The position numbers were made by a program, and so were the translations under genes. Shown one piece after another: positions 11,650 through 23,218 of a stretch of DNA of 64,000 bases. Where the stretch lies: contig OX485804.1 in NCBI GenBank assembly GCA_950295325.1, positions 7,688,001 to 7,752,000 of the forward strand, written 5' to 3'. The notes below the pieces were generated by a model. It saw only the letters and a program-made list of their open reading frames with translations. It had not been told where the DNA came from and did not search any database. Every line of letters begins with the position of its first letter. Within the stretch, counting starts at the first letter, position 1. Source of the DNA: Polytrichum commune. Its lineage: Eukaryota > Streptophyta > Polytrichopsida > Polytrichales > Polytrichaceae.

Positions 11650-12946
11650 TATGAGCCCAAAATGAGTGCTCATATTTGTTTTATGTTTAGAATTCAATTA
11701 GAAGTGCAATTGGAGTGTCATTGAAACAATCAAAAGTATAAAAAGAGTGAGGCTTGGTGTGGAATTATGTTTAGGCCTTAAGCCATTTTGTGTGGTGAAT
11801 TTGAAGCTTAGTGACATTAGGGAGTGTTTTGATTAGAAGAGTAGTGCTTGATGAGGCAAGGGGAAGTGCCTTTGATTTAATTGTTTGAATTAGAATGTGT
11901 TCTTGTTGGTCTAGGGGGTGAGGAGTTAGGAAGTAGGATAAGGTCCTACTAAGTAGGAAAGGTTAGAGGGTTCGTGGTGGTGGGGTGCCCTCCCCTCCTT
12001 CCTCCCTCTCTCTCTCATTCTCTCTCTCTCTCGCGTGGTGTGTGTGTGTATGTGGGTGGAGTAGTGTGGTAGAGAAATTTAGTAATTAGAGGTGGTAGAG
12101 AAATTTAGTGATTAGAGGGAGTAGAGAAATTTAGTGATTAGAGGAAGTAGATAAATGTAGTGATTAGGGGGAGCTTAGTAATTTAATTACTTAGAGGGAG
12201 TTTAGTAAGTTGGTTACTAAGGGACCCTATAAATTCAGTTGTAGAAGGGGTTGTATCAGCTGCTGGACTGCAGAGGGTGTATCAACTGCTGGACTGTAGA
12301 AGAAAGGTGTATCAGCTGCTGGACTGTAGAAGGAGGGTATATCAGCTGCTGGACTGCAGAGGGTATATCAGCTGCTGGACTGCAGAGGGTGTATCAGCTG
12401 CTGGACTGTAGAAGGAGGGTATATCAGCTGTTGGACTGCAGAGGGTGTATCAGCTGTTGGACTGTAGAAGGAGGGTATATCAGCTGCAGGACTGTAGAAG
12501 GGGGGTATATCACCTACTGGACTGCATAAGGGTATATCAGCTGCTGGATTGCATAAGGGTGTATCAGCTGCTGGACTGCATAAGGGTAGTGTTAGGCTCA
12601 GCTTGCATTAATAGTGGGGATTGGCTTAAGTTGGCCTAAGTTGGTCTAAGTTGGCCTAAGTGATTGGCTAATGACTAAGTAGGCAAGCCACGTCATGTTA
12701 GGTGGTGGTAGGGAATAGTCATTAGATTTAAGGATTTTAAAAGGGGATGTACTACGAGGGTGACATGAGTGAATAGCGTTCTTTAACGCTTGTATCTTCG
12801 CCATGGAATAAATTGGTGTACGATGATTGATGAGAAATATAATGTATTCTTACGACTTTTGGAAGAGGGAGCTATGTAAACATAGATGTGATCCCCATTC
12901 CCTCACCCGGACTAGGACGCTTAAGGGTGGGTGATTTGGCCTCACA
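11650..12946 (+). mobile_element. Solo LTR, TGTGAGCCC family, 1,297 bp, TSD ACCCC
   Basis: It starts tatgagcccaaaatgagtgc (one change from TGTGAGCCC) and ends actaggacgcttaagggtgg...ggcctcaca. It is flanked by acccc at 11,645-11,649 and 12,947-12,951. Unit 2 has the empty site at 38,461 (gcatcacccggaccccct). It shares the agcgtt-cttt-aacgct palindrome (about 12,775) and a CAGCTGCTGGA-based tandem array with the LTR at 2,496. Confidence 0.85.
12250..12590 (+). repeat. 12-unit tandem array, 25-31-bp period
   Basis: Units of the form gtatatcagctgctggactg plus cagagg, tagaaggagg or cataagg repeat twelve times within the LTR. The last three units have switched to cataagg, which suggests local amplification. 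The plus-strand frame YQLLDCR... is a by-product. Confidence 0.9.
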
Positions 12947-15900
12947 ACCCCCTATTTGTATTTTTTTTTAATTCATACACAAATCGTATCAATGATCTCC
13001 CCTCATGCATGCTAACTTATGTGGTCCTATTGTGGACACTTCCAATTCCACAAACAAAACAAAAAGAAGAGATGACTCCCTTGTTGCCATCGGTGTAAAT
13101 GTTGGTGTTGTTTCATCTTCAACTTTCTCCAAGTGTACATGAAATCTTGAAATGGGCATCACGAGAATTAGAGGCCCGTTGATGGCTATTGCCTCTTTTA
13201 ACAAATGAACACCTTGAACATGCACGGGCAAGCCAACCTCCACCCATCTTCCCCAAGGGCAAGCTCCTAGGTTCCTAGATGATTTATTAAGAATCCATGG
13301 TCAACCATAAACCCCCACTTGGTATGATTGGGCGGACTATAAGTGGCATGGTGCACTAGGAATTAAGTGCTAAGAAGGTCACCCATCTAAGTAACATTTT
13401 GACCCTAAGTGGCTCTAGCTTTGGAGTTTCAATGGACTCCAATTTAAGGCCTTGGGTTTAATCCACCTTCATTCCACAAACAAGTTGATTGTTTGATAAT
13501 TTTGGGAATTGTCTCATTTGGTCCATGGGCCAACAACGGGATATGGACCCATTTAAGGAAGGAGGGCAACCCTCTCTCCAATGAGGGTTGCAGTAAATTT
13601 TCTCCTTTATCTTGAACTAAGAACCGGTACAAATCCACTCTTTTAAAGATAGCCGCCTTCATTAAGTGGTATATGATTCATGCATTTTTACTACCGCATA
13701 TCGGAGAGTTCAAGAGATAAGGAATATAATCAAGGATGCACATGCATACTTTATAGAATTAACTATTTAATTGAACTTAATGATTTCTAATCAACATTTA
13801 CATGCTCCCTTTTGTCATTTATGGGTAGGATAAAAGATATGAAACAACGTTTTGAATTAAATAATTTGACTTGCTAAGAAAACATGTGTGAATGCGTGCA
13901 TACGAGTTTGCATCGTCACCCCACAGTGACTACTAACCCATTCACAAAGGTTCAGTTGTGTTGCACATGGAGAGAGCCCCTTATCCCTAGTGTTATTGAA
14001 ATTCTATATATTTGAGGAAGTTTGTGTGGTGAGTGGGAAAGGCTCAGGGCGATGATTGGCTCCTCGTAGAGCGAGGGGGTACACTGGGCATATGACTATG
14101 GGCTACCTTGATTGGTGAGACTCCTAGTTACAAGGCATCAAGGGCAATTATGTAGTGGAAGACGAGAGCAACTTACAACAAAGGTTTTGCAACAAGCACA
14201 TAGGCTCCGGGATGGACTCTTCATACCACGTACAAACGAATGTGAGTGTAAGAAGGGGTATTATTTCAGGCATCACCGTACATACTATACGTAAGGGATA
14301 GATCTTATTTTTCTCTAGTGTGTACATTTAGAAAGAGGTTTTCTTAATTTGAAGTAAAGGCATGTGTACAAACAGGGGCCCTAAGGTTTGGAGAAAAAAA
14401 TGGCAATAGATGTATTGGTTTCATCTAATTCACGTTTTCATCCATTGTTATCTAATGGTAATAGTCCTCAATGACTACCCCGCGCATTCTTGTTAGGGTT
14501 TGCATTTGGGTTCTAGGTTTTTACAAATTGGAGGGTCTTGGACAAATCATGGGCTTCTTTGAGTTTTCCTCTCCGGATTGTGGCTAAGTTATTGTGCTAT
14601 GCCCTTTGTTCATTTGATGCAATTCTTAAATTACATCCTCGATGGAGAATTGTTCAATGACTTTCAAATTGGAAAGTGAAAGTGGATACTATATGTTATA
14701 AAGGCCTATTTAAATCATGATTTATATTTTGTACATGTAATGGAGGCATTTATCACATTAAATTCAAAAGCTCAGTCTAAAGACATGAATCCATTTTGTA
14801 GCATGTTGTTAGTACGTATACATTTGTTTCTCTTCATAAAATTTCCATATATAAGGGGTTTCATTTCATAGTGACCCATGTACATCATCTAGGTATCCAA
14901 TGAAGAGTCACTCCCAGGCACATAGGCAATGTTGCCATAAGTAATTACACTACTTGGGTTCAAATACAAGCAATATTCTTGTGCGACAATCAAGTTTATG
15001 AGAACAACATTCCGGTGATGCTAGAATCTACAAAATGTTGAAATTTGTATAAATTTGGCTACATTTAAATTCCTAAATGTTGCCACTTAATTTGTAAGCA
15101 CTTTCAACTTAACCTGCAAATGCAACTCTTCTTTGCGCATTAAAGTCCAAAAATACCCGACACTTGTAAAGCAAACGCAAATCACTAACTCCAATGACAA
15201 AGAAAAGTAATAACAATTGCGGACTGATGCCAAAATTTAAGGAAATATGGAAATTTCGTCATCTTGAATTGAATATCCTAAATGTTGCCACTGATTTTGT
15301 CATCATTTATGCCACTGAATTTAGAAGGGCAACTCTTCATTGCACATTGAACTTCAAAGACACCCAAGACATGCAAAACATACACAAATCACCCCATTCG
15401 ATGCTAAAGCTAGTAATAATAATTCGAGAAAACGAATAGAAAAGATGCACAATGTAACATGCTACCCGCTCCATTGGGGGCTTGTAAAAGAAACACCAAC
15501 ATAACCCTCCGATGCCCACAATGACAACTACCGTCTATACGAGCAACTATCATGGAGCATGCAATAGTTGTGAAGGAGTGGAGGGCATGCACTCCTTAGA
15601 ATTTTGGCTCTTCATTGCAACGTTTTCTCCCTTATGTGGCACCATATTGCTGTGGGTGGTGTTGTAGTGTTGTTTCAAATTTTCCAAATGTCTTGGAATT
15701 GTTGCTCTTGGATTGGAAAGTGATGTTTGCTCTCTTATGCTTGCTTGATTTATTACAAAGAACAAATGCCAAGTGCACACATGACATCCTGCACATAAAT
15801 CCTCTTCAACTCAATTGAGTGGCATACAACAAGGTAGAGCATGTCCTTCACGAACCCTATATGCCTATTCAAATCAACTGATAAATCTTGAAACCATTGT

Positions 15901-17029
15901 TTTGTGAATTTCTGGGAAGCTTTATAATTTGAGGCAGCGGTGGCATATCTGCGCACCTTCAACATGGATTTACATCCACCAACACATGTCGAACTAAACA
16001 CTCCAACAGAAGATGTTTAGGATATGTTGGGTTTGAGTGTCATGCAAATTTTCAGATCAATTGGGAATCATTTGCATGTGGGGATCAACAAACTACATGT
16101 TTGAGATATGTTGCCCTAAACCACAAAGGTGACAAATGTCAAGCTAGCATTCGTGGAGCGATTCCATGTTGAACATATTGGGAGCATGCTATCATATTTG
16201 AAAGAATGAATCAAAATTATCTACATGATAGGACATAATAGACCTGAAGATGTACAAGAGGAGTAGTTGAAACAATCCCAAAACCATTCAAACTAGTGTC
16301 AAAAGGGTCATAGTGAACTTGTCACGAGCAATTTATGATTGCATAGGACATTAGGGGTTAAGAAAACTAGCATGAATAAAGTTTATATTGTCCAAAGGTT
16401 AGACAATGGGTACATATGTATTTAGATTTGAAACTAAAGTTTGGTGAGCACGTTCTCAAAAAATCCATTTGCGTGCCAATTTGTCATATATTGACAATAT
16501 TTTAGGAAACAAGAGAATGTACAGTTTGGATTTGACGACGAGGAATTCTCACCCGTGATGGAAGGTAAACCGTAGCTCTCTGGCAGCGATTTCATAAAAT
16601 GATTCATTTCCAAGGTGCCTAAATTTTTGAGAAATTAATTTTGCTTAGTGTCCAAAAAAAACATTCAAAGAGTGCCTAAAATCATAATAATGCAAGTGAC
16701 ATTCATTGGAATCTAACAAAGTAGCACCAAATAACTTCAACAATGTCTTTATGCAACATCAATCTCACTCATATTATATAAACAATACAAGCATGAATCT
16801 GCTCCACAAATCATGCTGACACAATACCATAAAAATGAGAATGAGACAAGCAAATGGAAGTGAATGTCTAGAATATTTTAAATTACTTTTGAATCTATTC
16901 AATTTTAGATTATTATTTTTTGGGCTACCTAACTTACATTGTCACTTTAATTACTTATTAGGCAAAAAGATGTTCAAACTGCTAGGGAACTACAGTACTT
17001 TCTCCAATAACATTTATGAGTTAAAAATT
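12947..17029 (+). other. Duplicated non-genic DNA without a supported gene
   Basis: Minus-strand frames at 12,989-13,243 and 13,444-13,662 have counterparts at 38,542-38,772 and 38,944-39,192. In the first, the visible differences are mostly amino-acid changing (VHVQ/VPVQ, AING/AFNG, VMP/TMP, MAT/MTT), so I see no purifying selection. The remainder is AT-rich with weak internal repeats such as cctaaatgttgccac at 15,070 and 15,280. Confidence 0.55.
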
Positions 17030-17890
17030 TTCCTTCCACTTATGAGCTCAAGAACAAGAACCCCAAAGCTATAAACATCAATCTTTTTCACTTACATGAC
17101 CCATTTGAAACATACTCATGCGCTTAATGGTTTACAAACTTTGGTAGATTAAAATGGCTTGATTAGTCTATTGGAAGCATGATTTTTTTATGATGAACAA
17201 ATGTTCCACAAAAATTTTTTTTAAAAAAAACCATAAAATTAAATGCGTATGTACTTACTTTGTGCCAACAATGTGCATTGTCATCATGTGAGTTTATTCA
17301 TTTGGAAACAACAACTCTAAACCAAAATTCGCCCTCAATGCTTCCAAATTTTTGTCCAACAAAATATTGCTTGCTTTGACATCCCCATGAATGAATCTTA
17401 GTTTAACTAAAGCATGTAGATAATGATGGCCTTGGGCTACTCCTTGACAAATGTTTAGTGTATATGCCAAGTCACTAATAAACCACCTTCGTGCCCTACC
17501 TTTAAAATTAAAAGGACAAAGATTTATACACAAGCCATAAATTGCTAAAATTCCACCAACGTCAAATAAATCTCAATGGTTGCTAGATTGCCTCATTATT
17601 CGAGAGATCACTATGACATCATAATCCTAGTATTAACATAAAAATAAAGCAACATTAGGGACCAAATTGTACCAAAAAGGGTTTGAGCAAAACCATTGTG
17701 TTCAATGTACTCATACATCCAAAGCATTTGATCTCCATGTAAACAACAACCTTGTAATTTCACAAGATTTTGATATTTAACGTTTCTAAGAAGGATTACT
17801 TCATTCAAAAAAATTATCAAATTTTTGATGGGATTTGAGGAAGAGTAGTTTCATGGCTACTTGGCTCCCGCTATCAAGACAACCCTGAAA
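17030..17890 (-). pseudogene. Receptor-like kinase relic (kinase domain fragments)
   Basis: Reading leftward, pieces of one serine/threonine receptor-kinase domain appear in order. First is a subdomain II-like GSQVAMKLLFLKSHQ (about 17,850-17,890). Then come FLNEVILLRNVKYQNLVKL and GCCLHGDQMLWMYEYIEHN (17,611-17,820), and GVAQGHHYLHA with FIHGDVKASNILLDKNLEAL (17,294-17,533). Last is KKIDVYSFGVLVLELISGRK (about 17,030-17,085). The frame is broken between pieces. DFG has become NFG, and a stop follows LLFPNE before THMMTMHIVGTK. Intron-like borders remain (ACAAAG/TAAGT near 17,255). The same stop and the same NFG occur in the copy at 56,010, so the gene was dead before the segmental duplication. 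Confidence 0.8.
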
Positions 17891-19842
17891 TTGTCAAAAA
17901 CAAATGTAACATGAAACTTGTCAAAAGTTAACGAATTTAATGAAATCACCTTCAATCCCTTGCACAAAATGCTAGAAGTGCATTGGAATGCTTTGTGCAT
18001 CCAAAGTCTTGTAGCACATAGTGCGCATCATGTTGTTGGATCTTTGGTCTACACCTTTGAAGGTGATATTTCTAGTGGATTGACATCTACCCTCATTTCA
18101 AATATTGATATATCTAAACACAATTGTCGTGCATACATAACATTACTCAACTGATGAGTTGTGTTCAAATGCGTATTGTTATGTAACATGTCACCACATA
18201 TCTTTAGGTGGGTGTGCCACGAAATTCTAGGAGTATAATCACAATGTCTTGCAAGTTTTCACCCTCCACACTACAATGTCCACCTAATGATGTAGGAAGA
18301 CCCTTGCTATACCGAGTAATGTTGTGTGTGATCAGGACTTGTCATCATGTTTGAAAAGGGGAAGGGAAGGGTAAAATACGATTCTTGTTCTCTAAAGGGA
18401 GAACATTGACCACTCAAATTGAACCACATTACTGTGCCAAGTCAACTTTAAACTAGGTACACAAAATATGAAATTTAGTGGTTGATTATGCATTGGCCTC
18501 ATGAGTCAAAATCCATTTAAATGTAGAGGTTGACACCTTGTTGGTTAGACATATCCGGTCAATCCCATGTTGACCAAAGTAGAAAGGAAAAAGAAAAAGA
18601 AAAGGAATGTCAATCTCTTTCTAAATTTAAATTAATTCATTAATTTTTACACTTACATGCAATATGTGTTTGCCATCTCCTATCCATGGCCATATGGTCA
18701 AGGGGGCGAGGGAGGGGGGGCAACATGGTCCCTTAGTTCCTATTCTCATTGGATAGTGGGTGAGTGTTAGTTATATGTCATATGAATGTTAGTAATTTTT
18801 AGTCACATTTGACCCGGGCTTGTTTTTTTTTTGTTTAATTTTTGTTTAGTATGATATGTGTTAGATATCTTATGACTATTTGGTGGATTACATGATGCTC
18901 AATGTCCCACTCAACCATCATTTTTGTTATGACAACCTTGAACCTTATGGAGGAGATGTGCATCCACATTAGAGAGTTGTCATTAACACCTCCAGCAACA
19001 TTCATTCTCTTTCTATATAGGACATTTGGTCAACATGAAATAATATGACCTTACTTGATTCTCCCATTATACAAGTTGTTTCAAAATAATAAATTTGAAA
19101 GTTCATGGCAAACAAAATAAACATGGATGCATGTAAATGTATGACAAAATAAAGTCAACAGAGACAAAAGAGGCGAAACAACACCATAGCCTACCTCACC
19201 CGATTTTAGGTTTGGATTGAAATCTTGAGGAGCACTTTGAAAGTCGTTGTCAGTGAATAATGTTGGTTTGAGATCAGATGCGGCAAATTTTACACATGAT
19301 CAACTTCCAAATAATGCAATACAATAGTTACATTTCGCCTAGTTCTTTGCTTGAGTATCTTAGTGTATACAAAGTTACGGATTTATTAAATTTATTTATA
19401 ATCAAGTCCATATATTATTATCATATGTGAGGAACTATAGCACTGCAACTTTCAAGACAATGATTGAAACCAGTAGAGGATATTTGCATACTATGTAAAG
19501 TTACGGATTCAAGGATAGATATTCAATCTGCTTTGGATGGTCTTGGGACACTTTGTTTTGGGCTCTCGCAATTGCACGGTTCTATGCTAGATTATGCTAG
19601 ATCCGTTGGATTATACTAGATTTATTGAATCAGCCTAGCTTCTTGGCCCTAAGGCCTTTACATATGGGAAAATTGGCCCCCGCTATAATCTTATCATAAT
19701 GTGTAGTTGAGGCCGGCCTCCAACCCAAAAGAGGCTGAAGTTTCATGCAATTGGCCTGAAGGGGAATTGGCCCGGCCTCTCGGTGTAAAGCGGCCCTTAG
19801 TAGCCATGTGGTCACACATGGAGTGACGCAGTCAGTCTTTGT
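17891..19842 (+). other. Duplicated non-genic DNA
   Basis: Nearly collinear with 56,871-58,863. It shows small indels, a G-rich run near 18,702-18,720 and homopolymer tracts. No frame with coding character was seen on either strand. Confidence 0.55.
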
Positions 19843-20777
19843 TTGTTGTGTGGGTTTGTGCTTTGGGATGCGCTACAAGTTGTGGTTGAAGACTTTGTCA
19901 TTCCCTTCAAACCCCGATACCTCAACTCTCCGCGTTCAAGGACGGTACTGAACTGGGGCAGAAGAGGCAAGTGCCGCGTGTCGATGGGCCATTCTTTTGT
20001 TGACAGAGCCCACTTTGAGCACATTTTGGACCTTGGATTCTCCCCCAACTTATTACGCTGATGAATGCCTTCGATGGTGGAGCATCCACCCTCCGGAGAA
20101 TCTGCTCTTGATTGAAAAAAATAACAAGCAATAAAATCATGTGCACGGACGGCACAACACACTACTCGACATGAACTTGGAAGTTGCATCATGTTGGTGC
20201 GCCCAATTGCTACCTCAATGTTCTGAGTATGATTTACCGCACACCGTTTATTTTCATTCAGAATCCAAGTCGTATTGGGGAGCTTCAGGAACTCCGGTGC
20301 AACCATGGTTCTGTTGACGACGGACAACCTTCCGAATCCGTGGAGTTTAGATGAGACTGGGGATTTCTAGGCAGCCTCGTGCAGTGCCTCGTTGGGAGCG
20401 TGTGCCCTTCAACCTATTCTATGCTAGCACTCCTTCCCGCCGGAGAGAGCTTTTCCGTGGTACATATATCAAAGAGAGAGTAAATTGCACTGAGCAGTGG
20501 GATTGTAAGAATCGGAGAACTTGAGCGAGAAATAGTTTTAGCTCACTCTTGCCAGGATCCGTATATGAAGACCTGCGTACAGCGCAGTTGTAGAGGGGAA
20601 CTGTTGCGCTGGTGGATGGGGAGTGTGCACCCTGTAATTTCTTCCTCCAAACTTCGGAGTGGAGAGAACATGCGTGGGACTCGTAGGAACTAGTCTGCGA
20701 AGGGAAACTTTTGGGGCGTCCTCAGAAGTGCACTAGTTTTGTAACACACACTAAAATTGTTATCGTTGTTGCAAACC
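19843..20777 (+). promoter_or_regulatory. Conserved 5' region of LRR-Roc-COR copy 1
   Basis: About 0.9 kb upstream of the start codon is preserved in both copies (here and 58,864-59,908). A short plus-strand frame (19,843-20,061; LWDALQVVVEDFVIPFKP, then GHSFVDRAHFEHILDLG) is conserved apart from scattered changes. It could be a 5' exon or upstream reading frame. Copy 2 carries about 90 bp (around 59,075-59,165) missing here after cttatta. I could not place a TATA box with confidence. Confidence 0.4.
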
Positions 20778-21916
20778 ATGGACACAAGAGTCATGATGCA
20801 GTGGTGGATTGCTTTCATTTCTCTGTTGGTGAGGGTTGCGGTTTGGTTGAAGTCGTACTTCCGTTCAATTTTATGGAAGCCCCAACCTCAGGATACCAGC
20901 TGTGTGGTTGGGCAGGCAGGCGGCTCAGCACCGCATCATGGTGAGGACCAGCTTGTTCAGGGCACGGTGGTTGTGGATGCTTTGGATTCCACATCATGGA
21001 GGTCACATGATGCACCGGATTTTGGTCTGGACCCGATTCTCTTTGCGCACTCCCGGAATGAACAACTGGGGTTCGACGTTTATTATAAATCTTCCGGCGA
21101 AGTTGTTGCGCCTAGCCCTGAGGATCCCGATGTATGGAGGAAGACTATTGTGAAAAGGGTTTCCAATGATCGGAATTTGTGCATCGACATCACCCGACTT
21201 TCCGTAGCCTCTTTATCCGGGGTCTTCCTCACATTGATGGAAAATTTCTTTCTGGAGGAAGAAATTGCAGTTATGTTCATGGAAGAGTTTGCGAATGCCA
21301 TACGCTCCAACCCAAGGATTGAAACGGTACATATTTGTCCTGTTTTCTCCGGAGATACAGTTAGGACACTCATAATGAACATGATTGTGGTGATCCTGGA
21401 AAACCCTAGCTTGCAAGATGTTGCACTTTATAGTGGTTTAGGAAAAAGCGTACTTCCACTCGAACGAGCTGCAATCGAAAGCTTAGTATCCGCTCTCCGA
21501 AGGAATTTGACCCTTACCCGTTTTAGCATTTACAACGGAGGGGAGGATTTTTTTGGCACAAAGGGGCTCAAATTGTTCCTTGAACCCCTCATGATAGGTG
21601 GGGAAGGATCCTACCAAGGTTTAAAAACTCTGCGTCTGGACGGCACAGGAATCGACGATGAAAGGGCAGAGGTAGTTGCGTCCATGTTGCGGCACAACAC
21701 TTCCCTTAAATGCATAAGTCTCTCGGCTAACAAAATTGGGCCTCAAGGTGCGGCGCGCATTGCAGAGGCACTACGTCCCAATACTACGCTCCGACAACTG
21801 GACATAAACAGCAACCCCATCGGTGCAGCTGGACTGAAGGCACTGGTTGCATCTCTGACCCACAACATGGTCGACGGTGACCTTCAACCCAATTCGTCTC
21901 TTACACATCTTGCTAT
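20778..21916 (+). CDS. Copy 1 exon 1: N-terminus and first LRRs
   Basis: I choose ATG 20,778 for its strong context (accatgg). The next ATGs at 20,793 and 20,796 are the ones kept in copy 2, where the first is lost. A hydrophobic stretch (WWIAFISLLVRVAVWLK) near the N-terminus could be a membrane anchor or signal. LRRs of the ribonuclease-inhibitor type follow: SLVSALRRNLTLTRF, LKTLRLDGTGIDDERAEVVA, LKCISLSANKIGPQGAARIA, LRQLDINSNPIGAAGLKAL. The exon ends ...LTHLA plus two bases of an ATG codon before GT at 21,917. Reading on runs into a stop at 21,986. Confidence 0.75.
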
Positions 21917-22752
21917 GTTCATTAAGTACATTTACACTTATGTTCATTTAATTACTTTCATTTTCCAACTAGTCCACTTCTCCTAGGATGTGAAGCACAT
22001 GATTAGTACAAGATGGTTTACTTAGCGGATCCGATCAGAGGTTGTACTAGCCACTTTCTTCATAATTTTTGTAGCTTGGAGCTCATATGATGCAATACCT
22101 TATTCATATGCATTGTCAAAGTGGAGAATCTTGTGTTCATTAAATGGTCATACATGTCTCCCCAATATAATTGACTATTGAATTGAGAATGGTAACATAT
22201 TTTGAGCTTGCAATTTGGAAATTAGAATTAAACACATAGATGTTTTTGGGTATTCATTATGGTTGCCACACTGAACTACACAAGACTCAAATGTACGTCA
22301 CATCATATTTATTTGTAAAGTAAAGAAAATGAAACCACGAGTTTAGTCCCAAACCCTAAGTTTATGAGAACTAACAAAAAAATCAACCAAGTTCTTTTAG
22401 TGCTTAAATATCAGACACAAAGAGTGGTGCAATGCTATAAAAAAATGGTGTTCTAGCTTGATTTTGTCTTACACAAACCTAGCACAGCCTAGCAGACACC
22501 ATGCTTAGAAGTAGGTACGCTTAATTAAAATTTAATGCAACTTTTTAGTATTATCACAAGCATAACATTACTTAGCATTCAATTCTTGTTATGTGGGCCC
22601 TCGGAATGTAACAATGAGATATTGTGAGTTCAATGTGAATTTGAGTCTCCCAACGTAGCTTTTTGAGCATCTTGTTGTTATATTCTAAAGGCCCATAAGG
22701 AGAGTCGAATGCTAAGTAATGTTATGTGTAGCTACTATGTTATGTTAAGTAG
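21917..22752 (+). other. Intron present only in copy 1
   Basis: Copy 2 reads straight through this point (LAMGEDLGIEDM). In copy 1, 836 bp starting gttcattaag and ending gttaagtag intervene. Splicing at these GT/AG borders gives LAMGDYLGVEDM, in frame and aligned with copy 2. The insert is AT-rich and contains a 166-bp hairpin. Confidence 0.65.
22561..22726 (+). repeat. Long hairpin (MITE-like) within the copy 1 intron
   Basis: cataacattacttagcattc at 22,561 is exactly complementary to gaatgctaagtaatgttatg ending at 22,726. Pairing continues with mismatches for roughly 25 more bases per arm, giving arms of about 46 bp and a loop of about 70 bp. I could not define a target-site duplication. 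It could be a MITE or a small-RNA hairpin. Confidence 0.7.
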
Positions 22753-23218
22753 GGGAGACTACTTAGGGGTAGAGGACATGGAGTTCTTGGAGCCCCTCGT
22801 ACGACAAAATACGTCCTTGGTGAGGTTGGATTTGTCCAACTCAAGCTTATTGCGAGTTGCAGATAACGTGATCCGACTGCTAGAGGCCCTCAAAAGCAAC
22901 AAGTGCTTGCAGGAGCTCATATTATGTATTTTCATATTATCAAAAGCAACAAGTGCTTGGAGGACGTCATGTTACGGGGTTGTGGCGAAGTGGTTGGGCG
23001 GAGGGTGTTGGGGACAATATTCGACCTACTGGATGTGAATCATCATCTTAAAAAGCTCGATCTGGAGGCTACACCTCTGGCAGCAAATGGATGGGCGGGC
23101 ATGGTGGAGGCGGTGCTGGAGCAGAAGGCCAAGCACAATATGTGGGAGGTGTTGCAGGCAATGGCCACTACCAGACCCAATTCCGCTAGAATCTTCCTCT
23201 GTGGCTACCCCTTTGCAG
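22753..23218 (+). CDS. Copy 1 exon 2: last LRRs to the first half of the P-loop
   Basis: After the acceptor at 22,751-22,752 it encodes GDYLGVEDMEFLEPLVRQNT and LVRLDLSNSSLLRV, then is shifted by the 50-bp duplication. The correct frame resumes in the second repeat: KCLEDVMLRGCGEVVGRRVL ... FDLLDVNHHLKKLDLEATPL ... IFLCGYPFA. It ends ctttgcag before gtgagc. The last bases give GYPFAG, the start of the Walker A motif completed in exon 3. The normal frame leads to a stop at 23,038 if the insertion is translated. Confidence 0.7.
22891..22959 (+). repeat. 50-bp insertion-duplication breaking the frame
   Basis: caaaagcaacaagtgcttg occurs at 22,891-22,909 and again at 22,941-22,959. Between them is caggagctcatattatgtat plus ttcatattat-type filler. 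Copy 2 has a single copy at about 61,172. The 50-bp gain is not a multiple of three. Confidence 0.85.

Noticed and set aside
12250-12590. Possible CRISPR-like array
   Set aside because: The units are directly tandem without unique spacers, and the DNA is eukaryotic.
12251-12639. Repetitive cysteine-rich protein (YQLLDCR repeats)
   Set aside because: It is translation of a non-coding tandem array in an LTR.
12989-13662. Minus-strand frames conserved in both units
   Set aside because: Conservation is no better than the surrounding non-coding duplicate, and changes are mostly non-silent.
19812-20327. 171-codon minus-strand frame upstream of copy 1 (163 codons in copy 2)
   Set aside because: The copies differ by a frame-changing gain of about 90 bp and by different frames at the upstream end. 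Nothing in the protein is recognisable and it overlaps the plus-strand 5' region.
20757-20777. TTG start giving a slightly longer copy 1 protein
   Set aside because: Plant nuclear genes rarely start at TTG, and an ATG in strong context lies at 20,778.
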